From Gavia stellata (lineage: Eukaryota; Chordata; Aves; Gaviiformes; Gaviidae): a DNA stretch of 64,000 nt. This document shows positions 19,764 through 31,300 of the stretch, one piece after another. Made by a program: the position numbers and the translations under genes. The notes under the pieces were generated by a model, which saw only the letters and a list, made by a program, of their open reading frames with translations, searched no databases and was not told where the DNA came from. The stretch's first letter is position 1, and every line of letters begins with the position of its first letter. The stretch covers positions 2,046,001-2,110,000 of the forward strand of contig NC_082604.1 in assembly GCF_030936135.1 (NCBI RefSeq). The letters are read 5' to 3'.

Positions 19764-20935
19764 CATTGTGTTCCTGTACAGCAGAAGGAAAGGAAGGGTG
19801 AGTAGAGGGCCTTTTTCTCTTGATTCTTCTCTGTCTAGAAGAATTGCCCCACATTTGTACGCACAGCTTAGGCAGAGGTGGAAGAAGTAGGAGGCTGCTC
19901 AGTGGACATTCTCCCAAGAGCCTTGCATTTGGTTTTAGTTCTTATTTTGCAGTGAAAACCTCTTTTCAATTTGAATCTGTTCCCTGTGTACTCAGCACCT
20001 CCCTTGTTCTCTGGAGGTGTTCTGTTTGATTTGTCTGGGACATCTGTGTGTGTCCGTAAAGGCAGATAGGCATATTGTACATCATCTGATGTAAAAACGT
20101 ATTTGAACAGCTGCTCTTTCCAAGAGGCTGTGCGTATTGATGTCTGTACTTACCTGTCTCACTTTTTGCTTAAGAGAATCGAGCAAGACTTCAAATAATT
20201 CTTACTTTGTAGCGTCTTTCCCTTCCCAAGTAGAAGTGGTTTAGGAGCCGGAGACAAGCCCTTATTGTGGTTTTCTGCCATTGCATGTTTCAAACCATTA
20301 GAAAGTTGATTTTTTTTTTTTTCCTTTTCTTTAGTCTTTGAGGTGCTTTTTCTTTGCTAGTGTTGGGAGTAAAATTTGCTCCTCTTATTTTGTTACAGAG
20401 TTCTGGGAACAGGCAGCGATATACTGAAAACAGTTCTCATTAGGACTTTGCGGCCATCCTGACTGAACACACTTGATGTGGACCTGACGCCCAGCCTGGG
20501 CATGGATCGGACTGTCTGTCTGCTTTAGGATTTCTAATCGCTGCTGCTTTCCCAGGAATATGCTGTAACTATTCTGTTGATAACTGGGAAAGAGCACATC
20601 ACTAGAGAGTGATGAAGTATGCCTTGTTGCAGATCGTTTAGTGGGGAGGCTGTTATCATGGTTAGGGTCTGTGGTGTGCAAATATCCCGCAAAGGAGCCC
20701 TTCCCCTGCAGAGCTGGATGCAGGGCCCTGGCCATCACGTGCATCTTTATGGTACGAGCCAGCTGCACTGTTTTTTATAAATGTGAAAAAGAAATGTTTG
20801 ATTTTTTTATGAATGAAATACGATGGATTTTTTTATATGAAGGTGGCACTTAAGCAATGTGATTTTATGGAATTAACTGTCTTATATGTTTGCATTGTTT
20901 TGACAAATGTCAATAAAACAGAGTTCTCGGATGAT
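19764..20935 (+). other. TBCCD1: TBCCD1 3' UTR, possibly with a 3'-UTR intron
   Basis: Sequence from the stop codon to the AATAAA at 20912. Within it, GGAAGG|GTGAGTAG (cut after 19797) and a pyrimidine-rich acceptor CTCTTATTTTGTTACAG (exon from 20399) could form an untranslated intron of about 0.6 kb. If used, the stop codon would be only 34 nt before that junction, inside the 50-55 nt limit usually tolerated without nonsense-mediated decay. Confidence 0.5.
20912..20917 (+). terminator. TBCCD1: TBCCD1 poly(A) signal
   Basis: AATAAA in the context GTCAATAAAACAG, the first canonical signal followed by plausible downstream sequence after the TBCCD1 stop. It is on the gene strand and precedes the unrelated CRYGS promoter by about 1.6 kb. 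Confidence 0.65.
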
Positions 20936-22490
20936 CCTGGCACATGTCCTCGGGAAAGGGTTTTAGCTGTACAGTGGGTGTCAGAGGGACACAGCATCTT
21001 TACTGCTTATAGAAATGTGCAGCTGAGAGAAAAGTACTGATTTGTTAGTAGCCATGGAGTTGAAGGTTTTGAAGGCTGCCCTAGTACAGCATTTTGATAC
21101 AGACACTGTTTCCTACCTTTAATATTTCTTGTAAAGAGTATCAACTTCAATAAGTACCGTTCTCATGTGCTGGTGGAACCTGTCTTGGGGAGATGTGCTT
21201 GTAGCTGAGCACTTAAATTAGCTAGGCAAAATAGGCAAGGGCATTGCATGGATGACCAAACGCGGCAGCTGCGTGTGACCCGTGAAGAGCTATCCAAGCT
21301 GAGAGTGAGAGGAAGGCAGGGGCGTTTAGTCCTCTGGTGTACACGGCTGTTGTGTTGCCAGAATTTTTCTGAAGGTCTCTCTTGGCTCCTGGGGAGGCAG
21401 GTCATGCAATGCAAGGCGAGTTGGTTGTATTTAACCAACTTTTAAAGGAGGGGCGTTCAAAGTGATTGCAGTGGAGCTTTGAGATGTCCTAGTGAACCTG
21501 CTGAGTTACCTTTTGATAGGACCTGGATTGTGGTTGAACTCTGATCTTCATAAGACAGCATTTCAATTAAAAAAAAAATAATCTAAGTGGCCTCACAGCT
21601 TTCTAGCAGTAAGAGCTGTAAGCAACAGCATGAGGCAATTCAAGATACCTAAAATGGGAAGAGAACAAGATGCCGCTGAGCATGTCTGTCTCAGACTGTC
21701 ATATCTGACCACATTTAGCAGAGCTGCGGCAGCATACATGGGGTGGCATGCAGAGCTGCTGTTGCGAGACTGCTTGTCTTGACAGATTTGCAATAGGGTC
21801 TGTGTGTTTCAGGCGCTGTTGTGCCGAATTCGTTTCCCTTTGTTTCACTAAGCCTTTGGGCTGGTGCAGTGAATAGCCGCAGAGGTGTTTTTTCATAATG
21901 CACTGGCGGGGGGGATGTGGGTGTACATAAGCCAGCAATTCTCACCCTCCCTGTTCAGGGGGCCAGAGGGTGGCTAAAACAAAGACTTGCTCAAACCGCA
22001 GACAGTGGTGTGAGAGTTTTGAGTTGAATTTGTGACACTGGCAGATTTTGTCAGAAATTTGGGCATTGTTCTTTACTATTTGACGTGTGAAATCACTCAC
22101 TTCGGGGGTGTGCGGAGAGACATACTTCTTTTCCTCTATGTCAGGCACCATTTGGAGCACTACAGCTCAAGCTGAAGGTGTGCTATAAAAATACACAATC
22201 TCTTTGCCGCACGGATGTTTCCATTGTGAGGTTTTGAAGCAGAGCCTCTACGCAGAGGCTGTTCTTTGCAAGCCTGTGGTGTGTGCTCTGAGCACGTGTT
22301 GACCGTTTCCTAGCTGCATCCTTTGCTGGATGGGAACATTCTCTGATAAATACTGGGTCTCTTCCTTACAAACGGGCTTTTAGAGCTGTCGAGGATGCCT
22401 TCTTGTTTAACATGCTTGAAAGGGAGAGAGCAGCCAAATTGCCCCCCATCTTGCAGGACTTGGCAGGGGGCTGCATGTTTTCAGTGTGTT
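20936..22490. other. TBCCD1-CRYGS intergenic region
   Basis: About 1.5 kb without a recognisable gene. Only short open frames are present, with an oligo-A run at about 21569. No repeats could be named. Confidence 0.7.
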
Positions 22491-22506
22491 TGGCAGAATT
22501 TTGGTG

Positions 22507-22519
22507 TTCTGACTCAGCA
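22507..22519 (+). promoter_or_regulatory. CRYGS: Maf response element (T-MARE) upstream of CRYGS
   Basis: TTCTGACTCAGCA matches 12 of 13 bases of the T-MARE consensus TGCTGACTCAGCA. It lies about 150 bp upstream of the TATA box. Large Maf proteins acting on MAREs are the classical drivers of crystallin promoters in lens fibre cells, so this is a strong functional candidate. Confidence 0.65.
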
Positions 22520-22607
22520 AATGGCAACAAAGGGAGGGTGACAAAGCCTTCTTTTATTCCATAATCCTGTTTGCTTTTCTGGAAACCGGCTATAGCCTCA
22601 GAATCAC

Positions 22608-22614
22608 TGACTCA
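22608..22614 (+). promoter_or_regulatory. CRYGS: Second TGACTCA (AP-1/half-MARE) site upstream of CRYGS
   Basis: TGACTCA in the context CACTGACTCAATTTT, about 57 bp upstream of the TATA box. Only the central core and one flank resemble a MARE, so this site is weaker than the one at 22507. Confidence 0.45.
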
Positions 22615-22670
22615 ATTTTTTGGATCCTATTCTCATGACAAAGCGGCTGTCTGGTTTAAAACAAGCCCAT

Positions 22671-22677
22671 TATAAAA
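22671..22677 (+). promoter_or_regulatory. CRYGS: TATA box of CRYGS
   Basis: TATAAAA in CCATTATAAAAAGGGCGC, 78 bp upstream of the start ATG. This predicts a transcription start near 22700 and a 5' UTR of about 55 nt. TATA promoters with a short leader are characteristic of gamma-crystallin genes and contrast with the CpG promoter of the neighbouring pair. Confidence 0.8.
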
Positions 22678-22754
22678 AGGGCGCTTCGGATCCTGGCTGT
22701 TTGTAACAGCTTCTGACGTTCCTCTAGCACTGGGGAGCTTGGCTGGAACAGAAA

Positions 22755-22775
22755 ATGTCCAGAGCTGGAACCAAG
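22755..22775 (+). CDS. CRYGS: CRYGS coding exon 1
   Basis: Seven codons (MSRAGTK; human MSKTGTK as I recall) in the context GAAAATGTCC, followed by the donor GTAAGT. It is too short to be found by length but is fixed by the TATA spacing, the family's exon plan and phase 0 joining to exon 2. Confidence 0.93.
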
Positions 22776-25700
22776 GTAAGTTTTATTTGCAGCCTATTCA
22801 TGATTGTGGCTAGGAGTACAGAATTTATCAGGGGTAGGTTGTGGAGAAACTTTGGTTTCTTTGTTCTGCTGACAGCTTCCCCCTCTGTCTGTCCGTCGGC
22901 AAGAGGAGATGCTTGAAATCCCTCCTCAAGTGGAGGGAAGCTGGAGCTGAGCCCTCCCTAGTCTTTTCCCAGATCTTGGCTGTTTCCTCTAGGTGTGGCT
23001 CTGCGAGAGGATGGACTTGAACGCAGGGACTGGCGAGGGGGTTTTTTAAAATGCACCAGGACCTGATGCCTTGTAAATTGACGGTGGAGGCTGCTGCATC
23101 AACAGCAAACGTGATGAGCTGCATTGGCAGACCAGAGTCTCGTGGAAGGCTTTCTTGGGAGGAGCTGAGTCCCAATGCCAGCAGCAGCTGCCACATCCCC
23201 CTTCCATGGTGAAGCAAAGGGTGTGCTGCGAAAGAAAGACGCCTGAATGAAGACCGTAGCACCGAAGGCAATAGCATTCCTCAAGAGATGTGAACCGGCC
23301 TTGTGATTTGGTGGAATCGGCAGAGGCGAATTTAAACTGGAGAAGGAGGTAGATCAGAAAGCTCAACTTCAGCCAGATGTGCATCAGACAGGGATCCAGC
23401 TCTAATGCTGTGTTCTTCAGTCTTGAAGTTAGCAGAGCTGAGCTGGTTGGTCACGCAGACCTTGTTGCAGGGTTGGGACTGGGCAGGGATAAAGACCTGG
23501 GAAAGGAGGGCGAGAACTTTGGGCTAGTGGCCAGTTTCCCCTGTGAAATCTTAAACAGCTGTTAAGAGGCTGTGGACAGACAAACGTCTTTCTGTTGTAT
23601 GAGTTTTGCTTTTGATTTACATTCCTTTTAACCTGTGGAGGCTGTAAGACCCAAGGGGGCAGAGGGCTCAGAAGCAGAGTGGTTTTGTAGGCACTGGCCG
23701 GTGCTATGGAAGATCTGGATTCAGTCTTCCCTTCTCTGCACCTTTCGCCTGTGATCTTGCCTCAGAGTGATTTGGCTATTTCTGAGCAGTCTTTAGGAAC
23801 TGAACACAGTACGCTGCTTCCTTCTAACCTGGTGGCTCTCAGATTGCAGTGGTACAGTCTTTATGTACCTGTGCCTAAAGAAGGTGCTGGGGAAATGTAA
23901 CTGATTCATGCTTGAGCCTCCTGTCCGCTTGAAGAGACTTAAATGCATACTGCCTTTACCCTGCTGAAAGCCGTGTCCCCTGTGAGCATGCTACAGGGAA
24001 TTTGTTGACTATGTGCTGCTGTGGTGCAGCAAAATGTCCAAGAGGAGTTAAGTCAGTGAAAGAGTGCGAATCTCATCTTTTTTCCGTGCCATGCTCTTGC
24101 CTAGCACATTCCAGGGAGAAGAAAAGGGCAAAGGAGAGGATTAAACACTATTTCCTGCAACCTAAGCAAGCGGTCTGCCCTGGAAAGGAATCACTGCCCC
24201 CATGCTGCTTTCTTAGAAGGCAGTGGGCACTACTGGCTATTTCTTCCAGTTCTTGTTTACAAGTTTCCTTCTAACAGAGCTGCTGTTGGGAAGAAATGTG
24301 ATAACTGCTATGAGGTGGCCAAGGGGGTAAGAGTTTTACAGTCCCGTAAGGAAGATCTGCTATGGCAAATCTGTTATCTGCCAGGTAAGCCCCAAAACAA
24401 GCAAATTTTGGGCAGTGAGCGGTTAAGGGGTTGGTGCTGTAAGGAGAGCAGCTTGGCTCTCTGCAGGAAGGCTTTACTGAAGGAAGGCGATTTGCGTCAG
24501 AGTACGATGCGACTGAAACGAACCGACGAATCTGGAATTGAAATCTGTAATTCACCTGTCATTATGCTGCGGGTGAAGAACATCAGTCTGCTCTGTTTGT
24601 GCCTAAATCATGGGAGGAAAGCTAAGAAGCCCTGAGTGTGAAGGTCTGAAACGAATTGAGGGTGTGTGCAAAAGGTTGTGGTGGAGAATGGGTGGCCCTC
24701 TCCTTAAGTCTTCCTAAAAATCCTCTAAGAATAAAACAACGAACGAGAGTTTTGGTTGGTCATGTTCTGTGGGAATGGCCATACCCTTAACGTGCTCTCG
24801 GATTTCTTTGGCTTTGTGGTTTTATTAGAACAGGGAAAATATCCTCCTAGGAACACCAGGTAGCTTTGCCGAAGTTCAGTTGTGTTAGGCTGGGTGGGGA
24901 AGGAACATCAAATGAGCTTTTCTCTTCTGTTACAAAATTAACGGCCAACTTCAACTTCATGCACCGTTGCTGTGATAGGGCATCTCAAGAGGAGCTGGTT
25001 CTGCTGGATGCCAGCCACAAAATCAAAGCAGCTCACACAGAGCCAGGACCAGAGGTGGTGGAGTCCCGTTCCTTTCCCATTGCTGGTCGCCCTGCTGTGA
25101 GGCAGGAGGAGGCAATCCTCTGCCCAGGCAGGTTGCTGCCTGCATGGAGACCAGACCTGTGGCCTTACAGACGTTGGGCAGAGTTCATCATCGACCGTGC
25201 TGGACGCTCACTGCGTGGACAGGAGTAGGACTACAGATCAGAAGGCACTGCAGAGCTTTAGGAGTGAGATTGAAGAGGGGGAGAGCTCATCAGCTGTCCC
25301 AGTGGAGGGTAATGGCTGAGCCGCGGAGAGATACATCCCTGTGCATCGCCCTGCGGAGGGTGTTACAGGGATGCTGTGGCTTCCTTGACCACTGGCGTCA
25401 GGAGGAGGATTACTGGTGGTGAGTGACGGCCAAACCTCAGGTAGCAGGGCTTTCAGTGTTGCCTCTGGGCTCATGCTGGCAGATTTTTCACGTGATACCT
25501 CTAGGGAGAAAGATCTAGAAGCAGGATCTGTCAGACAGCAGCAGGCTTGTGGCTGGCAAGGACTGACCAGCGTGGTTAACTACCCAATAGTAGCAGTGTG
25601 GGAAAAAGAGGAATTGGACATTTTAGTGCAAACCTTTTACAACCTTTATTCACTTGCTGGAAAAATGGTAGTGGATTCACTTGCTGGAAAAAGGAGTTGG

Positions 25701-28477
25701 TGGCAGCTGGAGGTGTCGGGGCCAGACTGGTGAATCGGCTGCCAGGGTTATTTGGGATGCAGTTGATTCTGCTCAATGGTTGGGCTTGACTTTTTGACAT
25801 CTCGAGGGCTCTGTTTTCAGATATTCCACACCGTGTTGTGGCTAGAATATGGATGCAGGTGTGTGCATGTGCTCGTTGATGAGGAACCTCCCTGCTTTCC
25901 TTCCTCTGCTTATGTTTCAGGTCACCTTCTATGAAGACAAGAATTTCCAAGGCCGTTACTACGAGTGCGACAGCGACTGCCTTGACTTTCACACCCACCT
26001 GAGCCGCTGCAACTCCATTCGTGTGCATGGAGGCACCTGGGTGGCCTATGAGAGGCCCAACTTTTCCGGGAACATGTATGTTCTGAGGCAGGGGGAGTAT
26101 CCTGACTACCACCACTGGATGGGCCTCAACGACCGCCTTGGCTCCTGCAAAGTCGTCCAGATAGTAAGTGTGACCTCTTCCCAAGGGATGTTTTAATTTA
26201 CACACCTATATTAAAAGGTTTCAGCATGCTTGTGGGTGGCTCCCACCTTCCTGGGGACCCATGGGAGCTCCCTTGGAGAGGACAGCTATAGGGGGTTTGC
26301 TCCTGCAGTCCTGCTCCGGGAATGGCAAGGTGTTTGGTGAGTGGAGAAGATAAATCTCTTCCACTAGTGATTGCAGTGGGGAAAAAGCAGCTCCCTTTGA
26401 CTGCTTTGCAGGTGAGTTTCCAGTTTCCATAGGAACAGCAGTGTAGTTTTATCTGCCTGTTCCTCCAGGGACCTCAGGCTTCAGGCAGGTCGCTCCGAGG
26501 TTTGCCTCTCACCTTCCCCCCTGGTGTCCTGCCAACTGATCCAAATCTGATGGTGGGCACAAGGCTTGTAAGAGTGGGATGCAGATTTTGCAGGAGTACT
26601 CAGAACGAGGGGCAGTTTGTTTGCCTCTCTACCAAGCCACAACTCCCTTCTTACACAGGGAACCGAATCTCAGTATCACCAAGCCCCTCTGGGCATGGGG
26701 AGAACATCCCCAGGAGCAGACCTGGAGTGACCAGGAATGGGGGGGATGCCTGAAGCCCTCCTTGGTCATGACTGGAGCAGAGCAGCATATCCTGGTACTA
26801 GGAGAGCACAGGGCAATGCGTGTCTCCCTGCTGCAGCCCAGAACTGTGCTCATCCCCTCCTAACTGATGGCGGGGAGATGCTTCTGCAGCCTCCGGCAGC
26901 ACCCATCCTTTCGCCAGCAGGAGACGGGATGAATGAAGGGTGACAGTGAGCAGCGTTTACATCCTATGGAAGCGCTGGGGGGGGAAAGGAACAGAGGGAA
27001 CAATCCCTTTGGGAAGCCTACGGCGAGAAGCACCCTTCAAAACTGTTGGGGATGGGAGTGTGGATAGAGCGTGGATTGGGGTTGAGATGCTGAGTGCTGC
27101 TGTGTTTTTGCCAGCAGTGGGGCAGAGATTGGTGATCTGTGCATCGCTGACTTGAGTAGCACAGCCATGGTTTCCTATTGCATGGAGCAGGTCTTAGAGC
27201 TGAGAAGGGGTTTTGCTTTTATGCCTGGAGATCTAATGCTACTTTGAGCCTGTTCTGGGTTTGAGCTAGGTCTAAATCCCTTTGCATAGGGTAGGGAGAG
27301 TTTCCAGCCAGTTCAGAGCTCTGATCTGGCATAAGGGATGGGGCCAAAATATGTGGGAGATATAACAGCAACACAGCTTCCTCCATCAGGATGAAATGCG
27401 GAGGCCTTATCCTGCAGGTCCACCTGGTGCCTGGCTTCCCCTCCTGTGCTTGGGGAGGTTGCACGGGGACCTGCTGCTTGCAGGCGTTAGGTCGGAGCGC
27501 CCCGGAGAAGCCTCAACGGCAGCGCACGGATCCGAGAGACCCCGCAGAGCTTGGCTGGGGCTGGCGACGCGAGCGGGCTTGGGCGGACGGGGGAGGCAGG
27601 GGAAGATGGTGTCCAGGCAGCTGCAGATTAAAACTGCCGCAGTGCCTTCAGGCAACGCAGCACTTCAAATCAGAGTGGAAAATACCCACGCTGCGTTTCC
27701 CTGTAATACAACCCAGCTGGGGTCACCAATTCATTAAACTCCTCTTTGCCCAGCGGAGCAGGGAGTGGAGGGGGTCCATCTCTCCTTCTGACGCTCAACC
27801 GGAGTGGCTGAAGGGTTCAAGCCAGCAGTGGGACAGGCAGGCTGCCTGGGATAGAGAGCCCAGCACTTCCTGATGTGGCCTCATCCCTCCCTGCACCCTT
27901 CCTCCCTGCGAAACTGGGGCTGCGGTGGGGATTTGAGCTGAAACTGCTCTGCTCCGGCTCAGTGCTTTTATGCCCTCTTTGCACGTGATGCTTGGTCAAG
28001 AGTTACCCCGGCTGCCTCCCCGCTGCGCTTTTGGGTGCTGACGTGAGCTGTTCAGGCCTGTCCTGGTGTGCTGGGGGGTGGTTTGTACTTGGTCTGGGTC
28101 TGACCATGCTTCAGCTCTGCTCGCATCTGCTGACAACGGTCAGAACCGGGGACATGCTGATGCCTCCCTCCAGTGCTCTGCCATTTTCTCTCCCCTTTTT
28201 CTAGCCAAGTGGAGGTCGGAGCCACATCCAGATATTTGAGAAAGGAGATTTTGGTGGGCGGATGTTTGAAGCCACCGAAGACTGCCCTTCCATCATGGAG
28301 GAGTGGCACATGCGCGAGGTCCATGCTTGCAGAGTCCTGGAAGGCGTCTGGGTTTTCTACGAGCATCCCAACTACCGGGGCAGGCAGTACCTGCTGCCCA
28401 AGGGGGAGTACCGCAAACCTGTGGAGTGGGGAGCGGCGAGCCCCGCCGTCCAGTCCTTCCGCAGCATCACTGAGTGA
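22755..28477 (+). CDS. CRYGS: CRYGS, gamma-S crystallin (complete, 3 exons)
   Basis: Monomeric structural protein of the eye lens, packed at high concentration in fibre-cell cytoplasm for refraction. Exons: 22755-22775, 25921-26163, 28205-28477; 537 nt, 178 residues, the same length as human as I recall. This is the classical gamma-crystallin plan: exon 1 gives seven residues (MSRAGTK), exon 2 Greek-key motifs 1-2 ([20 protein letters not shown]... to [14 protein letters not shown]) and exon 3 the linker PSGGR and motifs 3-4 ([20 protein letters not shown]... [20 protein letters not shown] ... [15 protein letters not shown]). The conserved Y/FxxxxF/Y/WxG Greek-key signatures are intact. All introns are GT-AG and all phases agree. 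It lies downstream of TBCCD1 in the same orientation, as in mammals. I see no damage. Confidence 0.97.
22776..25920 (+). other. CRYGS intron 1 (3.1 kb)
   Basis: A long first intron for a gamma-crystallin. It contains an 18-bp direct repeat near 25648-25692 and only short unrecognised open frames. No transposon is evident. Confidence 0.75.
25648..25692. repeat. 18-bp direct repeat, 27-bp period, two copies
   Basis: ATTCACTTGCTGGAAAAA occurs at 25648-25665 and again, identical, at 25675-25692. A local duplication in CRYGS intron 1, about 230 bp before exon 2. Confidence 0.8.
25921..26163 (+). CDS. CRYGS: CRYGS coding exon 2 (N-terminal domain)
   Basis: 81 codons encoding Greek keys 1 and 2, residues 8-88. 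The acceptor TATGTTTCAG is immediately upstream and the donor GTAAGT follows 26163. It includes [20 protein letters not shown] and [20 protein letters not shown]. Confidence 0.97.
26164..28204 (+). other. CRYGS intron 2 (2.0 kb)
   Basis: Separates the two crystallin domains. It is GC-rich towards its 3' half (about 27400-27650), which creates overlapping open frames on both strands without any recognisable family. Confidence 0.75.
28205..28477 (+). CDS. CRYGS: CRYGS coding exon 3 (C-terminal domain)
   Basis: 90 codons and TGA. It encodes the inter-domain linker and Greek keys 3 and 4 (residues 89-178), ending SFRSITE. The acceptor CTTTTTCTAG directly precedes it. The [20 protein letters not shown] segment is close to the mammalian gamma-S sequence. 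Confidence 0.97.
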   Translation, partial: PSGGRSHIQIFEKGDFGGRMFEATEDCPSIMEEWHMREVHACRVLEGVWVFYEHPNYRGRQYLLPKGEYRKPVEWGAASPAVQSFRSITE

Positions 28478-28510
28478 GGCAGCCCATTGACTGGGATGCC
28501 AGAGGCTGTC

Positions 28511-28516
28511 AATAAA
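28511..28516 (+). terminator. CRYGS: CRYGS poly(A) signal
   Basis: AATAAA 34 nt after the CRYGS stop codon, in CTGTCAATAAAAGCAACTG. This gives a very short 3' UTR of about 55 nt, typical of gamma-crystallin mRNAs. Confidence 0.85.
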
Positions 28517-28534
28517 AGCAACTGAATCGCTCAG

Positions 28535-30770
28535 CTCAGCCTGTCCTGCTTATTCCCGGGGTCTGCGTGCGAGTTATCCTGCCCTGGCAGAGCTGGTGTG
28601 GAGCTGAGCCTCCTCCAAGCAAAACACCCTCTGCCAGCCCTGATTGCCTCCGTCTCCGCTGTCATCTCCTTCCTCCTGGCTGGCCCCATCCCACTGCTCC
28701 TTTGCAGGGAAAAGCCATCCCGAAGCCAGAGCTTGTGCTCCAGCATTTGGCCAGTCCAGTGGAGCAGTGGGACCACCCGTCCCCGGGACTCCGCTTTTTG
28801 GTGCTGGCTGTGGGCAGCTCAGTCTGTCGTGACCCTGGGGAGTCCCTGCTTGTTGTGTTGCTGCTCCGTGGCGGCTCGGGAGAAGGGGCTGCTGGTGGCT
28901 GGGGAGAAGGGATGAGCTTTGCATCCATGCCACGTGCAGCGAGACCCCCCCGGTGAGCCCCAACAGGCAGCAGACATCCTGTTGCTGGAGGAGCATGTCC
29001 CTCTTGTGATGCATGGGGCAACGGGGCCGGGGAGGGGGGGAAGTGGAAGTGAGAGGCAGGGATCCCAGAGCCGGCAGGAGGGAGACGGCCGCAGTCTCCT
29101 TGGGGGATGCTGGGGACTCCGGCAGCCCAGCGTGTCAGCTGCAGGATGCGCCTTGTAGGTGTGAGACAAGGGGTCCGGCTGCTTAAAATGGGGCTAAGCA
29201 CCGCATCAAGCTGGGCAGCTGGAAGGGGAAGAAGCAGCTGGATGTGGACAGAGACGGTGAGTGCCTCTGAAAGCTTCCCCAGGGTTGGGAGGTTGCTGCC
29301 GAGCGATATCGAAGGGCAGGAAGAGATCCCTGGGTACCTGAGACATGCAGGGAGTAGAGGGGGCTGTTGGGCTCCCCAGGCTTCCCAGTCAGCCCAGTTT
29401 GCCCCCAGCTGGAGCACCCCATTTTGCCCAGTGCCGCTAGATGTCAGGCTGGGCTCGTGCCGCGGCTGCGCAGGAATAACTGATGTCTGCTGCGCAGCGC
29501 ACTTTACTCCAGGGCACCCCGGGGACCCGCAGTCCGTTTGCATATCGAGCAAAGGGGCCTTGGGATAATGACGCTGGATGTAGAAGCAGAGCCCTTCTAG
29601 CCACGCTCCGTGATCTCTTCCCGGTTGATGTATGAGGTTATTACGGAGCAGGGAGGCAGGTTAAGTGATGCTCGTCAAGCCACGGTGCTGCGACCCCCCT
29701 GGGAACGCAGCCGCCAGCGGGGATAGGGAAGGGGCTGCTGAGAGGGGCAGCTCCGGGCCCCGCGGGCTTCCCCCGGCAAAAAGGCGGGCTGAAGAGAGTT
29801 GCCTTCCTTCTCCTCCTCCTCCTTCTGCTGGGACCCTGCTGTTCAACCCCCCCAACCGTAGCCCCCCACCCCATTCCAGCCCTTTGCTGCGAAGGGTGAT
29901 GCATCTCCTTGACCAACCTCTGTCCCCCCTTGCCTCTCTCCTCCATCGCATCTCCATCACGGGGGGGCGGGATGCTGACGATTTGGCATTACAGTGGAGT
30001 CTCGGTGCGTTTTTTCCCCCAAAAATACTTCTCCAGGACCAACCAGCCCTACCAGAACCCAGCTCCAGCTTCCCTTTTCCCCCTGGCTCCTGGCAAAGCT
30101 CTCCAAGCATCTCCGAGGGCTGCCGGCTCCTGCCTGTGCAAGACACTGGCTCAGCATGGCCTGGCTGCCGTTCTTTGCAGGGAGCCTGTTGCCATCCCTG
30201 TTTTTGAAGGAAAATCTCCTGCAGGTAGGCCTACTCCGGCCAATGCATTTCCAACCATCTCCCACCTGGATTTTGGGGAATGTCTGCCTGGGCAGCTTGC
30301 TTTCCTGTCCTACGTCCTCCGTGGTGGGATTTGTCCCACCCTGCAGTGGGCGCTGGAGCTGCAGCGGACAAATTCGGGGTGCTACAACCCCGTGGCTGCT
30401 GGTGCATGTCCAGCCCGGAGCATTGGAGGAACCAGAGCTGGCTCTGGTTTGCCCTTACGGCAACGTTTCCTCGCCACGTCCTTCCCTTACATCGCTTGAT
30501 CTACCCATTGCGAAAACGCAATTATCCCAACTCTCTTCCCCATTCCTCCTCCAGCTGGCTCTTGCCCTCTGGTGAATTTTGCATTGTGCCCCGAACGTTG
30601 GCCACCAACGTGAATAACAATAAAATATGCTAGTTGGGTGGGGGTTTTTTTTATTATTTTTTATTTTATTATTCTTCTAAATTACTTTTTCCATCGGGGG
30701 CTCCCTTGTCACGGCTGCACGCCGAGCAGAGTGCGTATGGATATGAGCGGCGGCGAGAGCGAGCGGGGAG
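28535..30770. other. GC-rich region downstream of CRYGS, no gene recognised
   Basis: GC-rich sequence with several long open frames on both strands (for example minus-strand 28662-29552). None has a recognisable domain, and they overlap one another in different frames, which is expected of GC-rich non-coding DNA. An AATAAA occurs at 30618 with no gene attached. Confidence 0.6.
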
Positions 30771-30774
30771 CGCA

Positions 30775-30945
30775 GGCAATCCAAACCCAGCCCGCTGATG
30801 CCGTTTTTTGCTTGACAGCTAATTTCCATTTTTCAGTATCAGGGGGTCCGCTCCGGTAATTGGCATGCAGATTGTGTCTGATGGGCCTGTTAGACAGGAG
30901 AAAAGACTCTGCTAGTTAGAATAAGCCAACCCCAGGCTGATGGAT
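30775..30945. promoter_or_regulatory. Candidate conserved non-coding element A
   Basis: A switch from GC-rich filler to balanced, non-repetitive sequence with clustered motifs: TTGACAGCTAATTTCC at 30812 (MEIS/TGIF-like TGACAG at 30813-30818 plus a homeodomain core) and GGTAATTGGCATGCAGATTG at about 30855. There is no open frame of note. Conservation cannot be tested here. Confidence 0.4.
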
Positions 30946-31039
30946 GGGGCGTAAGGAGGTCATTGCGAGAGAGAATATACAGTTGCCCGCACGCGCACAC
31001 CTACGAAATGTCACATTCCCTGCCCTCCCCCCACTCCTA

Positions 31040-31300
31040 CTTTCTTTATCCGGCAAACTCTAATCTATCATATTTCATTGAGACAAATCCTGCTCCATTT
31101 CTCTCTCTTCCCTTTTTCCCTTTAAGGGAAATGTGATGGAACCTACTCCTGGATTTAATAAGAAGATGGTGCGGCATAGCAGGAATTAAAGCGGTACCAT
31201 GCTTCATTAGCAGCTGGGGATCACACGGAGCTGGCCCAGATGTTAATTACACTTTGGGAATTAATTGGTATAAGGCGTTCCTCCCCTCCGTCATCTGTAA
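31040..31300. promoter_or_regulatory. Candidate conserved non-coding element B
   Basis: AT-rich, non-repetitive block with homeodomain sites TTAATTA (31243-31249) and the palindrome AATTAATT (31259-31266) 10 bp apart, after GGATTTAATAAGAAGATGG and GCTTCATTAGCAGCTG. It sits between GC-rich flanks and has no coding signature. Confidence 0.45.

Noticed and set aside
22182-22195. TATA-like CTATAAAAATAC upstream of CRYGS
   Set aside because: It lies about 570 bp from the ATG, and the TATAAAA at 22671 has the right spacing, so this is probably not the promoter.
28662-29552. 296-codon open frame on the minus strand downstream of CRYGS
   Set aside because: GC-rich, Ser/Pro-biased composition with several overlapping frames on the opposite strand; no family resemblance and no splice or promoter context.
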